Shown here: positions 1 through 7,864 of the stretch, in pieces
Layout: the number at the start of each line of letters is the position of its first letter
Numbering within the stretch: position 1 is the stretch's first letter
Source of the DNA: Henriciella sp.
Lineage (GTDB): Bacteria; Pseudomonadota; Alphaproteobacteria; Caulobacterales; Hyphomonadaceae
Direction of reading: 5' to 3'
Assembly: GCA_012960415.1 (NCBI GenBank)
Contig: DUBH01000082.1
Span: 1,173 to 52,971 of the forward strand
DNA length: 51,799 nucleotides
Made by a program: the position numbers and the translations under genes
Notes under the pieces: generated by a model
What the model was told of the DNA's origin: nothing
The model's input: only the letters and a program-made list of their open reading frames with translations
Database searches by the model: none

Positions 1-238
1 CACTACTAGCCTGATTATCCGCCGTTGATTGCATTTCTCCAGTTATATAAGAAATAATATCTCCAGAAGATACACTTACATGCTCTGCTGAAAAACGAGT
101 ATTGTCATCAACATTTAAAGAAAAGTTATTACATCCGATTAAAACAATATTGCCGTCTACGAGTTCATCTTTTTGTATTCCCTGGCAAAGAATATTCGCA
201 ATCCCATCGCCAGCCTTAACAGTTACATAAATTTCCAT
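1..238 (-). CDS. Partial hypothetical protein in AT-rich end segment
   Basis: An open frame on the minus strand starts at the ATG at 236-238 and runs off the left end of the window (79 codons visible). A good ribosome binding site (GGAG, 247-250) lies 8 bases upstream. The N-terminus reads MEIYVTVKAGDGIANIL, which faintly recalls the start of a LysM-type repeat, but the match is too short to call. Later residues are rich in Asp, Asn, Ser and Val, with no membrane segment seen. It lies 14 bases downstream of the small membrane protein at 253-417 and probably forms an operon with it. Base composition is far more AT-rich than the genes from 597 onward, so it probably does not come from the same genome (see the tRNA at 470-546). 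Function unknown. Confidence 0.5.
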   Translation of the reverse strand, partial: MEIYVTVKAGDGIANILCQGIQKDELVDGNIVLIGCNNFSLNVDDNTRFSAEHVSVSSGDIISYITGEMQSTADNQASS

Positions 239-252
239 TTTATTTTCTCCAT

Positions 253-417
253 TTAAAATAAATTAATTAGCCAGTTAACAAAACTTGCCATAGTCCATAA
301 TACTAAAATTGCGATAGAAGATCGGAAAGTTTGCACAAAAATCTCCCAATTATGTGCAAAAGATTCGGCTGCTTCAATCTTTCTTAATTCTGGTGTTTTT
401 AATATTTTATTTTCCAT
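253..417 (-). CDS. 54-aa single-pass membrane peptide in AT-rich end segment
   Basis: Complete small ORF of 54 residues, ATG at 415-417, TAA at 253-255. Residues 1-30 are charged and polar (MENKILKTPELRKIEAAESF at the start); residues about 33-54 form one hydrophobic helix rich in Ile, Leu, Val and Trp, ending just before the stop. A TATAAT-like -10 box lies at 429-434 on the minus strand, only about 11 bases from the start codon, so the leader would be very short. The next gene (1-238) follows after 14 bases with its own Shine-Dalgarno site. I do not recognise the family. A single-pass peptide upstream of a secreted-looking product could be a phage or mobile-element membrane protein, but nothing here proves it. 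Confidence 0.45.
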   Translation of the reverse strand: MENKILKTPELRKIEAAESFAHNWEIFVQTFRSSIAILVLWTMASFVNWLINLF

Positions 418-469
418 ATTTGTCTTCTATTATACTATCTGTAATAAAAAATATCTTTAATATATTTTA

Positions 470-546
470 TGGTACACTCTACAGGACTCGAACCTGTGAC
501 CTACAGATTAGGAATCTGTTGCTCTATCCTGCTGAGCTACGGGGTC
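470..546 (-). tRNA. tRNA-Arg(CCU), chimeric: acceptor strands do not pair
   Basis: Read on the minus strand from 546 this is a tRNA with a normal D arm (GCTC...GAGC), anticodon arm ACAGA-TTCCTAA-TCTGT with anticodon CCT, T arm ACAGG-TTCGAGT-CCTGT and an encoded CCA (470-472). The acceptor stem is wrong: the 5' strand is GACCCCG (540-546) and the 3' strand AGAGTGT, giving only two Watson-Crick pairs and one G-U out of seven. GACCCCG fits an alphaproteobacterial tRNA-Arg(CCU) that would end CGGGGTC. AGAGTGT needs a partner ACACTCT from a different tRNA. Sequence beyond the 3' end (1-469) is AT-rich, beyond the 5' end GC-rich. The molecule as written should not be functional. Confidence 0.85.
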
Positions 547-596
547 GCGCGAGTTTTGGCGATAACGCGTTTTTGGATGGGTTAGAAGGGGTGGCG

Positions 597-1376
597 ATGC
601 GGAAGGGACTGGCGGCAGGGGCGTTTGCCCTCATCATGGTCACGGCCTGCGGCAAGGCAGGCCCACTATCTGAGATGGAGCCGGGAGAGCATGGCCGCGT
701 GGTGCGGATTATCGACGGCGATGCGCTCGTCCTCGATACCGGCCAGAGCGTGCGCCTTGTCGGCCTTGAGGCGCCCGCGATGAATTGGCGCGATGATGAC
801 CCGGACCCCTTCGCAGAGGACGCCTCCCGCATGCTCGAAGACATGGTTATGGGGCGCGAGGTCCGCCTCTACTATCCGGGGCTGACGCGAGACCGCTATG
901 ACCGCGCGCTCGCGCATGTCGAAACGGCCGATGCCAAAGGACCGGACTTCTGGGTGAATGAGGAAATGCTGCGCCGGGGCGGCGCGCGCCTTCGCATCTA
1001 TCCAGATACCTCCGCGGGCAGCGAAGCGCTGGTGAAGGCTGAAACGGCGGCGCGCAGCGAGCGGGCCGGTTTGTGGGAAGACGCTGCTTACCTGCCTGTA
1101 AAGGCGAGCGCGATAGACCGCGACACGCGCGGCTTTCTCATCGTTCTAGCAGAGCTCGGCGGCGAGGCTCCAATCCCCGCAGGGACCTATGGCGACCGCC
1201 CGGCCTGTGCCCGCTCAACAACTGACCGCATGCTGATCATCGACATTGCAAGGGGCGCTGAACGCCTTTGCGATCTCCCAGCTGGAACAGTGGGGGAGTT
1301 TCGGGGCTGGGTGTCGGGTGGACGCCTAGATCTCGTCCACCCGCTCCATTTCGAAAACCAGTCTTCGAAAGACTAG
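597..1376 (+). CDS. SNase-like (thermonuclease-fold) lipoprotein
   Basis: Predicted 259-residue lipoprotein. The start is ATG 597, preceded by AGAAGGGG; the frame stays open further upstream through the tRNA and AT-rich segment, but that part is not coding. A lipoprotein signal ends in VTAC, with Cys18 as the lipidated residue. A staphylococcal-nuclease-like domain spans about 33-150: IIDGDALVL with the calcium-type aspartates D40 and D42, VRL with R53, and DRYDR with R103. The segment normally GIDAPE reads GLEAPA (56-61), so the general-base glutamate is Ala61 and the following acidic loop is unusual. Nuclease activity is therefore doubtful. Residues 180-259 have no recognised domain. It converges on phaB with a 4-base tail overlap. 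Confidence 0.8.
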   Translation: MRKGLAAGAFALIMVTACGKAGPLSEMEPGEHGRVVRIIDGDALVLDTGQSVRLVGLEAPAMNWRDDDPDPFAEDASRMLEDMVMGREVRLYYPGLTRDRYDRALAHVETADAKGPDFWVNEEMLRRGGARLRIYPDTSAGSEALVKAETAARSERAGLWEDAAYLPVKASAIDRDTRGFLIVLAELGGEAPIPAGTYGDRPACARSTTDRMLIIDIARGAERLCDLPAGTVGEFRGWVSGGRLDLVHPLHFENQSSKD

Positions 1377-2098
1377 CCAGCGATATACTGCGCGCCGTTC
1401 ACCGTCATGGTGGCGCCGGTGATGAAGGCGGCTTCATCCTTGGAGAGGTAGGAGCACATGGATGCGATCTCCTCAGCCTTGCCGAGACGGCCAACCGGGA
1501 TGGTGCCGATGATGCTCTCCAGCACCTTCTCCGGCACAGCGCGGACCATGTCCGTGTCGATATAGCCAGGCGCGACAACATTCACGGTAATGCCCTTCTT
1601 GGCGCCTTCTTGCGCCAGCGCCTTGGTAAAGCCGATCAGGCCGGCCTTGGCAGCTGAATAGTTCGCCTGACCGAACTGACCCTTCTGGCCGTTGATCGAC
1701 GAGATGTTGATGATGCGGCCCCAATTGCGCTCGCGCATGCCGTCCCAGACCTGACGGGTCACGTTGAAAGCGGAGGTCAGGTCGACGCTGATGACCTCAT
1801 TCCACTGCTCAAGCGTCATCTTGTGGAATGGCGCGTCGCGCGTGATGCCCGCATTGTTGACGACGACATCGACAGGTCCAAGTTCGCTCTCGATCTGCTT
1901 GAGGCCTTCTTGCGTGCTCTCAAAGCTTGCGACGTCGAACTTGTAGCATTTGATGCCGAGGTCTGCCTCGCATTGGCGGGCAGCTTCCTCATTGCTAGCA
2001 AAGTTTGCTGCGACTGCGAAGCCGTCGGCTTTCAGCCGCTCGCTGATCGCGCGTCCAATCCCTCGTGTGCCACCGGTTACCAGTGCGACTTTTGCCAT
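1373..2098 (-). CDS. phaB: Acetoacetyl-CoA reductase PhaB
   Basis: NADPH-dependent reduction of acetoacetyl-CoA to (R)-3-hydroxybutyryl-CoA, the second step of polyhydroxybutyrate synthesis, in the cytoplasm. The 241-residue length is normal for PhaB. Short-chain dehydrogenase features are clear: nucleotide-binding TGGTRGIG (8-15), NNAG (81-84), Ser134, and Tyr147-x3-Lys151 within ANYSAAK. The SINGQKGQFGQANYSAAK stretch and VAPGYIDTDM are typical of PhaB rather than FabG. The ATG at 2096-2098 is preceded by an excellent ribosome site (GGAGGAGA). It diverges from phaR across 174 bases that hold TGC-rich repeats likely to be the PhaR operator. No phaA or phaC is in the window. Confidence 0.93.
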   Translation of the reverse strand: MAKVALVTGGTRGIGRAISERLKADGFAVAANFASNEEAARQCEADLGIKCYKFDVASFESTQEGLKQIESELGPVDVVVNNAGITRDAPFHKMTLEQWNEVISVDLTSAFNVTRQVWDGMRERNWGRIINISSINGQKGQFGQANYSAAKAGLIGFTKALAQEGAKKGITVNVVAPGYIDTDMVRAVPEKVLESIIGTIPVGRLGKAEEIASMCSYLSKDEAAFITGATMTVNGAQYIAG

Positions 2099-2272
2099 AT
2101 CTCTCCTCCAGGCGTGTTGCGCAGCAAAAAATTTTGTTGCGTCTGCTCAACTTGTTGTAAGCTGGGCCCTGTATAAGCCGGACGTATGATTTTGAAAGTC
2201 TCGCTATTTCATGCCATTCTAGGCTGAAATTACGATAAGAATCGCTCCCAAGGGCGAATTGAAGGGCATGAA
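2099..2272. promoter_or_regulatory. phaB-phaR divergent control region with candidate PhaR sites
   Basis: This 174-base intergenic region contains TTGCGCAGCAA (2117-2127), an inverted TTGC/GCAA repeat. An A/T tract AAAAAATTTTG and further GTTGC and CTGC copies follow up to about 2145. PhaR proteins of Paracoccus and Rhodobacter are known to bind TGC-rich inverted repeats upstream of phasin, phaR and PHB synthesis genes, and to bind poly(dA-dT). The sites lie within 45 bases of the phaB start, so repression of phaB is the natural inference. Core promoter hexamers were not identified with confidence. Confidence 0.5.
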
Positions 2273-2887
2273 ATGACCAAGGCAAACGGGACTGGTGAAA
2301 CAGTCATCATTAAGAAGTACGCCAACCGGCGTCTCTATGACACATCAACTTCATCCTATGTAACGCTCGACCACCTCGCAGATCTTGTGCGGCGCGAAGT
2401 AGACTTTGAAGTTCGCGACGCAAAATCGGGTGAGGATCTCACGCGTTCGGTCCTGACCCAGATCATTTTCGAGAAAGAGAACAAGGGCGACGGCGCCCTG
2501 CCACTCTCCTTCCTGCGACAGCTGATCGGCTTTTATGGAGGCGGTGCACAAAACATGCTGCCAGCCTGGCTGGACATGAGCATGAACAGCTTTGCCGAAA
2601 GCCAGGAACGCTGGAAAAAGGCGATGGGCGGTACCCATCCGATGGCTTTCTTCGAGACACAGACCCGCCGCAACATGGATATGTTCGAGCAGGCGATGAA
2701 GATGTTTGCCGTGCCGGGCGCTGCGGGCGCATCGGCTGCACCGCGTCAGGGCGAGGCTGAGAAGGCTCCAAGGTCGAGCGCAGGCAAGCAGGAATCATCC
2801 GGGGCCCGCGACGATGCAATGTCCGCGCTCAAGGCGCAGATGGAGCTTATGCAGAAACAGCTCGATTCACTGTCGTCCAAGTCCTGA
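2273..2887 (+). CDS. phaR: Polyhydroxyalkanoate synthesis repressor PhaR
   Basis: Transcriptional repressor that also senses PHA granules, releasing DNA when PHB accumulates. The 204-residue protein opens with the PHB_acc_N DNA-binding domain: IIKKYANRRLYDT (about 12-24), followed by YVTLDHLADLVR and FEVRDAKSGEDLTR. The following PHB_acc segment (about 80-145) contains LPAWLDMSMNSF. Residues 146-180 are a low-complexity Ala/Gly/Ser-rich linker. The C-terminus (about 182-200) is a short amphipathic helix with regular Leu and Met (ALKAQMELMQKQLDSL), probably for oligomerisation or granule binding. ATG 2273 is used; the overlapping ATG at 2270 is out of frame. It diverges from phaB. Confidence 0.93.
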   Translation: MTKANGTGETVIIKKYANRRLYDTSTSSYVTLDHLADLVRREVDFEVRDAKSGEDLTRSVLTQIIFEKENKGDGALPLSFLRQLIGFYGGGAQNMLPAWLDMSMNSFAESQERWKKAMGGTHPMAFFETQTRRNMDMFEQAMKMFAVPGAAGASAAPRQGEAEKAPRSSAGKQESSGARDDAMSALKAQMELMQKQLDSLSSKS

Positions 2888-2913
2888 GGCAGGTCCGTTT
2901 TAGGGGTGCGGGC

Positions 2914-3588
2914 TTAGCCGGCGCTTTCATCCAGCGCTTTCGCTGCATAGACATGCCCAAAATCACGCGCCTGAACGATCAGGGCGCAATCGCTTTCGCA
3001 TGTATAGGCGTAGGTGACGCTTCCGCCTGACCAGAGGCCGAGCGAGCGTGCTTCGATCACCGGATTGACCATGTTGCCGCTGCGCGCTTGATCGCGCGAA
3101 TATTCGACCAGCTGGACCTGCGCAGGCGAGGGAACAGCGCCCGTCAGCGTAAACCTGTTCCCAGAGATCGCCCTGATTTCAATCTCGTACGGCGTGTTGA
3201 CCGACCGCTGGCTGTCAATGTTGGCCTCAACCGTGGCTTTGCGTGTCGCCGGGCATTCTTTCTCGCCATTATAGACCGATTGCGGGGTATAGGGGCCGCG
3301 CAGACCAAAGCGCTCTGCATAGGCGGTCTGACGCGCCGCGGCGGTTGGAAGCGCCAGCGGGTCAGGCTCTCCGAGATAGTCCCAATAATCCACCGCCCAG
3401 GTCAGGATGAGAACGTCGTCGCCACGCTCGCTCTCGATCTCGCGAAGCGTGTCATAGGCTTGCGGACAGACCTTGCAGTTGTGCGAGGCGAACAGCTCCA
3501 CCAGCACCGGTGTCTCTGCAGATGCAGCACCAGTGCTGCAGCTGAAGATCAGGGCCGGAACGGCGAGAATCTTTTGGATCAGTTTCAT
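2914..3588 (-). CDS. DUF1223 family secreted thioredoxin-fold protein
   Basis: Predicted exported protein of 224 residues. The chosen ATG at 3586-3588 gives a signal peptide (MKLIQKILAVPALIFSCSTG then ASA) with likely cleavage before ETPVL. The upstream in-frame ATG at 3675 lies inside the hairpin at 3645-3684 and is unlikely. The mature protein begins VLVELFASHNCKVCPQA, the conserved DUF1223 segment with a CxxC-like pair in a thioredoxin fold. ILTWAVDYWDYLG and the family TPQSVYNG motif follow. The biochemical role of DUF1223 is not established; redox or metal handling in the periplasm is an inference. It lies downstream of acnA on the same strand, separated from it by a hairpin. Confidence 0.8.
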   Translation of the reverse strand: MKLIQKILAVPALIFSCSTGAASAETPVLVELFASHNCKVCPQAYDTLREIESERGDDVLILTWAVDYWDYLGEPDPLALPTAAARQTAYAERFGLRGPYTPQSVYNGEKECPATRKATVEANIDSQRSVNTPYEIEIRAISGNRFTLTGAVPSPAQVQLVEYSRDQARSGNMVNPVIEARSLGLWSGGSVTYAYTCESDCALIVQARDFGHVYAAKALDESAG

Positions 3589-3644
3589 GGAAAGCGCACT
3601 TACCGCCAGACGGGATGAAATTGAATTCACTAAGGCGTGAAATG

Positions 3645-3684
3645 AAGGTGCCGCCCTTCTTCCAAAGAGCGGCACCTTGTTTTT
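3645..3684. terminator. Hairpin between acnA and the DUF1223 gene
   Basis: Perfect 10-bp inverted repeat AAGGTGCCGC (3645-3654) and GCGGCACCTT (3669-3678), with a 14-base loop. It is followed on the plus strand by GTTTTT and on the minus strand by a weaker CATTTC. It lies 20 bases beyond the acnA stop, so it probably ends the acnA transcript even though the better T-run is on the other strand. Confidence 0.6.
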
Positions 3685-3703
3685 AAGCGATTTCTACACG
3701 CGC

Positions 3704-6472
3704 TTATGCGGCTTCGCGGGCGAGGTTTCGCAGAACGTAATGCAGGATGCCGCCATTGCGGTAGTAGTCGAGCTCGTTCTCGGTATCGATGCGCACCAGC
3801 GTGGAGACGGTCTGGGTGGAGCCGTCTGCCTTCTTGATGGTGACGTCGATGTCCTGACGCGGGCTGATGTCGCTGATGCCGGAAATGCTGACTTCCTCAG
3901 AGCCATCAAGGCCCAGTGACTGCCAGGACTGACCGTCCTTGAACTGCAGTGGAAGCACGCCCATGCCGATGAGGTTGGAGCGGTGAATACGCTCGAAGCT
4001 CTCCGCGACAACAGCCTGAACGCCGAGAAGGATCGTGCCTTTGGCCGCCCAGTCACGCGAAGAGCCAGTGCCGTATTCCTTGCCAGCGAAAACCACCAGC
4101 TGCTTACCGTCCTTCTGGTACTTCATGGCCGCATCATAGATGGCCATCTGCTCGCCAGATGGGTGATGGATGGTCACGCCGCCTTCGACACCCGGCACCA
4201 TCTGGTTCTTGATGCGGATATTGGCGAAGGTGCCGCGCATCATGACTTCGTGGTTACCACGGCGTGAGCCATAGGAGTTGAAGTCCATGACCTCGACACC
4301 GTGTTCCTGCAGGTAACGGCCGGCCGGGCTGGACGGCTTGATCGCGCCAGCAGGCGAAATGTGGTCGGTCGTGATGGAGTCGGCGAAGAGACCGAGGATG
4401 CGGGCATCCTTGACGTCCTCTGCCTTGTCGAGATCGACGGTCATGCCCTCGAAGTATGGCGGGTTCTGCACATAGGTCGATTCCGGCCAGGAATAGGTCT
4501 TCGAGCCGGTGACAGAGATGTTCTGCCAGTGCTCGTCACCCTCAAAGACGTTGCCATAGCGCTCAGAGAACATTTCCGGGGTCACAGACTCGCGCATGAC
4601 TTCGGCGATCTCTTTCGACGATGGCCAGATGTCCTTCAGGTAGACATCATTGCCGTCCTTGTCCTTGCCGAGCGGATCCTTGGTCAGATTGACGTGCAGG
4701 GAGCCAGCGATGGCATAGGCGACGACCAGTGGCGGCGATGCAAGATAGTTTGCGCGCACGTCCTGGCTGATTCGACCTTCAAAGTTACGGTTGCCCGAGA
4801 GGACAGAGCCGACAACGAGGTCATTTTCGTTCACAGCCTTGGAGATGGCTGGCGGCAGCGGACCGGAGTTACCGATACACGTCGTGCAGCCATAGCCGAC
4901 AAGGTTGAAGCCCATTGCATCCAGATCATCCTGCAGGCCTGCGCGAGCAAGATAGTCGGTCACGACCTTGGAGCCCGGTGCGAGCGAGGTCTTCACCCAC
5001 GGCTTGCGGGTCAAGCCCTTCTCGAGCGCGTTGCGGGCCAGAAGGCCAGCCGCCAGCATGACGGATGGGTTGGAGGTGTTCGTACAGGACGTGATAGCCG
5101 CGATAACGACGGAGCCATCATGGATGTGATAATCGGTGCCTTCGACCGAATGCATCGACACACCATAGGCTTCCGGGTCGGTATAGACGTTGGTTGCGCC
5201 CTCATCGAGGAAACGTGCTTCGCCCTTGGAGTCCGGCGTCGTGTCCGGGTCCTTTGCGCCGCCGCGAATTTCGTTCAGCGCATTACGGAACGCACCATCA
5301 GCTTCAGTCAGCAGGACGCGGTCCTGCGGGCGCTTTGGACCGGCCAGCGATGGAACGACGCTGCCAAGATCAAGCTCGAGCGTGGAAGTGTAGACCGGGT
5401 CGGCCTGTTCCGGACGCCAGTAACCCTGCGCCTTCGCATAGGCTTCGACCAGTTTCACGCGCTCTGGGTCGCGGCCGGTGTCGGAAAGGTACTGGATGGT
5501 CTCTTCGTCGACCGGGAAGAAGCCACAGGTTGCGCCATATTCAGGCGCCATGTTGGAGATGGTGGCTTCGTCTTCGAGGGTTAGGTTCGCAAGGCCCGGG
5601 CCGTAGAACTCAACGAACTTGCCGACGACGCCGTGCTTGCGCAGCATCTGGGTGACGGTCAGAACGAGGTCGGTCGCGGTTGCGCCCTCTGCGAGCTTGC
5701 CGGTCAGTTTGAAGCCGACAACTTCCGGGATCAGCATGGACACCGGCTGGCCGAGCATGGCCGCTTCAGCTTCGATGCCGCCAACGCCCCAGCCGAGAAC
5801 GGCGAGGCCGTTGATCATGGTGGTGTGGGAGTCGGTACCGACGCAGGTGTCGAAATAGGCAACGGTCTCGCCGTCTTCTTCCTTGGTCCAGACGGTCTGG
5901 CCAAGATATTCGAGGTTCACTTGGTGACAGATGCCGGTGCCTGGCGGGACAACGCGGAAATTGCGGAATGCCTTGGAGCCCCAGCGCAGGAACTCATAAC
6001 GCTCCAAATTGCGCTCATACTCGACTTTCACGTTCTTCTCGAAGCTCTCAGGGCCGCCGAAAAAGTCGACCATGACCGAGTGGTCGATGACGAGGTCGAC
6101 GGGAACGAGCGGGTTGATGGCTTCGGCATCGGCGCCGAGCTTTTCGGCCGCGTCACGCATGGCAGCAAGGTCAACAACAGCTGGAACGCCGGTGAAGTCC
6201 TGCATCAGGACGCGCGCCGGGCGGTAGGCGATCTCGTGGCTCATGTCGCCTTTGGTCTCGAGCCATTCTTTGAAGGCCAGGATGTCGGCTTTGGTGACCG
6301 TCTTGCCATCTTCATTGCGCAGCATGTTTTCCAGCAGCACCTTGAGCGAGGCAGGCAGGCGTGACACATCGCCCAGACCGTTTTCGCCAGCGGCGGAAAG
6401 CGAGTAGTAGACGTATGACTTGCCGTCGATATCGAGTGTGCGGCGTGAATTGAAACTGTCGAGGGATGGCAT
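3704..6472 (-). CDS. acnA: Aconitate hydratase AcnA
   Basis: TCA-cycle enzyme interconverting citrate and isocitrate with a [4Fe-4S] cluster. From the ATG at 6470-6472 ([13 protein letters not shown]) it has 922 residues; an in-frame ATG at 6496 would add eight residues but has no ribosome site. Cluster ligands are visible as Cys463 (SCTNTSNPS), Cys529 and Cys532 (GCTTCIG), each 28 residues beyond the E. coli AcnA ligands, so the protein is collinear with AcnA and not AcnB. The C-terminal swivel domain contains [13 protein letters not shown]. It diverges from ccmA across 135 bases, an arrangement common in alphaproteobacteria. Whether it also acts as an IRP-like RNA-binding protein cannot be judged. 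Confidence 0.96.
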   Translation of the reverse strand: MPSLDSFNSRRTLDIDGKSYVYYSLSAAGENGLGDVSRLPASLKVLLENMLRNEDGKTVTKADILAFKEWLETKGDMSHEIAYRPARVLMQDFTGVPAVVDLAAMRDAAEKLGADAEAINPLVPVDLVIDHSVMVDFFGGPESFEKNVKVEYERNLERYEFLRWGSKAFRNFRVVPPGTGICHQVNLEYLGQTVWTKEEDGETVAYFDTCVGTDSHTTMINGLAVLGWGVGGIEAEAAMLGQPVSMLIPEVVGFKLTGKLAEGATATDLVLTVTQMLRKHGVVGKFVEFYGPGLANLTLEDEATISNMAPEYGATCGFFPVDEETIQYLSDTGRDPERVKLVEAYAKAQGYWRPEQADPVYTSTLELDLGSVVPSLAGPKRPQDRVLLTEADGAFRNALNEIRGGAKDPDTTPDSKGEARFLDEGATNVYTDPEAYGVSMHSVEGTDYHIHDGSVVIAAITSCTNTSNPSVMLAAGLLARNALEKGLTRKPWVKTSLAPGSKVVTDYLARAGLQDDLDAMGFNLVGYGCTTCIGNSGPLPPAISKAVNENDLVVGSVLSGNRNFEGRISQDVRANYLASPPLVVAYAIAGSLHVNLTKDPLGKDKDGNDVYLKDIWPSSKEIAEVMRESVTPEMFSERYGNVFEGDEHWQNISVTGSKTYSWPESTYVQNPPYFEGMTVDLDKAEDVKDARILGLFADSITTDHISPAGAIKPSSPAGRYLQEHGVEVMDFNSYGSRRGNHEVMMRGTFANIRIKNQMVPGVEGGVTIHHPSGEQMAIYDAAMKYQKDGKQLVVFAGKEYGTGSSRDWAAKGTILLGVQAVVAESFERIHRSNLIGMGVLPLQFKDGQSWQSLGLDGSEEVSISGISDISPRQDIDVTIKKADGSTQTVSTLVRIDTENELDYYRNGGILHYVLRNLAREAA

Positions 6473-6607
6473 CGTGGGAGTGACCTCTTCTTGCATGTGT
6501 CCGGTGGGCGCGCGCCGGTGCGCTGCGCTGGTTTGCCTGTCTCATATAGTCGATGTGCGGCATACGCAATTGCGCGGGGATGAGACTTCTTGCCAGAAAA
6601 CGCACAC

Positions 6608-7183
6608 ATGACGCCTGAGTTTCTGATCAGGGCGGCAGGCCTCGGCGCAATCCGGGGCGAACGCGTGCTGTTCTCCGACCTTTCCCTTGAGGTGAAAGTC
6701 GGTGAGGCGCTTGTGCTGCGCGGGGCAAATGGCGCCGGGAAATCGACGCTTCTTCGCATGCTGGGCGGCCTGTCGCGTCCGGACAGCGGGACGGTGGAGC
6801 GCCCGGTCCGGCACCACTGGATCGGCCATCGCAATGGGCTGAAGCCGCATGAAACGCCGCGCGCGCACCTGACGCATTGGGGGCGGGTCTGGGGCAGCAG
6901 TGCTGAAATGAAAGAGATCGCAGGCCAGATGGGAATTGAGCGGCCCTTCGATGTCGCAGGCCGTCTGCTTTCAGCGGGCCAGAAGCGCCGCACCGCCATT
7001 GCGCGCCTCTTGCTGGCGGATCGCCCGCTCTGGCTGCTGGATGAGCCATTCTCTGCACTGGACACCCAAGGCAAGGCGCTCGTCACCGGTCTCATCGACC
7101 AGCACAGGGCGTCTGGCGGCGCGGTGATCGCAGCGCTTCATGGCGAAGCGCCCTTCGAGGCGAGTGGTGAGGTGCAGCTATGA
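6608..7183 (+). CDS. ccmA: Heme exporter ATP-binding protein CcmA
   Basis: ATPase of the CcmABCD complex, which releases heme-loaded CcmE during cytochrome c maturation. The 191-residue length is normal. Walker A GANGAGKST is at residues 39-47, an ABC signature of the form LSAGQKRR at about 123-130, and Walker B PLWLLDEPF just after. LSAGQKRR rather than LSGGQ is usual for CcmA. I start at ATG 6608 (MTPEFLIRA); an in-frame ATG at 6590 would add six residues. It is the first gene of ccmABCDG and overlaps ccmB by four bases. Confidence 0.93.
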   Translation: MTPEFLIRAAGLGAIRGERVLFSDLSLEVKVGEALVLRGANGAGKSTLLRMLGGLSRPDSGTVERPVRHHWIGHRNGLKPHETPRAHLTHWGRVWGSSAEMKEIAGQMGIERPFDVAGRLLSAGQKRRTAIARLLLADRPLWLLDEPFSALDTQGKALVTGLIDQHRASGGAVIAALHGEAPFEASGEVQL

Positions 7184-7842
7184 AGACCCCCTCTCCCCTT
7201 CGTGCCGCTTTCCGTCAGGCGCTTGGTGAGGCCTGGGCAGGCGGCGCAGGTGTGTTGCTCCCGATCGGCTTCTTTGCAGGCGCGGCAATGCTGGTGCCGT
7301 TTACGGTGGGCAGTGAGGCCAGCCAGCTTTCCTCCATCGGCACGGGCATCCTCTGGGTCGCGCTTGCGCTTGCCTCCCTCGTTTCCATGGAGCGGGTCTT
7401 TCAGGCGGACCTTGAAGACGGCGTGCTGGAGCTCTGGGCGCAGGAGGAGACGCCGCTCTTTCTCGTCGCCGCAGCAAAAATTATCGCGCACTGGCTGGTA
7501 TCCGGCTTGCCGCTTGTCCTGCTGACGCCGCCCATAGGCATCGCGCTTCAGGTCGACCCGGGCGCGCTTGTGCCTGCCATGCTGGCCTATGGCCTTGGCG
7601 GTCTGGCCTTCTTCCTATGGGGCGGCGTTGCGGGGGCCCTGGCGGCAAGCGTGGCGCGCGGCGGGCTTCTCATATCTCTGCTCGCGCTGCCGCTCTTTGT
7701 GCCGACCGCGATCTTCGGGGCCCTTGCGACACTCGAAGGGCCTGGCGGGCCGAGCCTGCTTTTCCTCGCCGCCACGACGCTGTTTGCGCTCTCGATTGCA
7801 CCTTTCGCCGCATCTGCGGCGCTGCGCTTGGCGGTCGATTGA
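7180..7842 (+). CDS. ccmB: Heme exporter membrane protein CcmB
   Basis: Integral membrane subunit of the CcmABCD complex, 220 residues with about six hydrophobic helices. The conserved CcmB order is visible: a cytoplasmic SMERVFQADLEDGVLE segment near 68-83, then KIIAHWLVSGLPLVLLTPP and a Gly/Ala-rich final pair of helices. It starts by ATGA overlap with ccmA, implying translational coupling. The usual function, taken from the family, is to work with CcmA and CcmC in heme handling for CcmE. CcmE itself is not encoded here. Confidence 0.92.
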   Translation: MKTPSPLRAAFRQALGEAWAGGAGVLLPIGFFAGAAMLVPFTVGSEASQLSSIGTGILWVALALASLVSMERVFQADLEDGVLELWAQEETPLFLVAAAKIIAHWLVSGLPLVLLTPPIGIALQVDPGALVPAMLAYGLGGLAFFLWGGVAGALAASVARGGLLISLLALPLFVPTAIFGALATLEGPGGPSLLFLAATTLFALSIAPFAASAALRLAVD

Positions 7843-7864
7843 GAGACCTTTATCAGGAGAAGCC

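Noticed and set aside
354-596. Upstream part of the frame leading into the SNase-like lipoprotein
   Set aside because: It crosses AT-rich sequence and the tRNA, has no protein-like composition, and would place the lipoprotein signal in mid-protein. The start with a ribosome site is at 597.
1-600. Integrated prophage or island at tRNA-Arg
   Set aside because: Geometry fits, but no integrase is seen and the acceptor stem is not restored. Kept as a possibility in the findings, not called as a mobile element.
4301-5584. 427-codon frame opposite acnA
   Set aside because: Antisense shadow of a highly conserved gene; rich in Arg, Gly, Val and His as expected from complementary codons. Aconitase on the other strand is certain.
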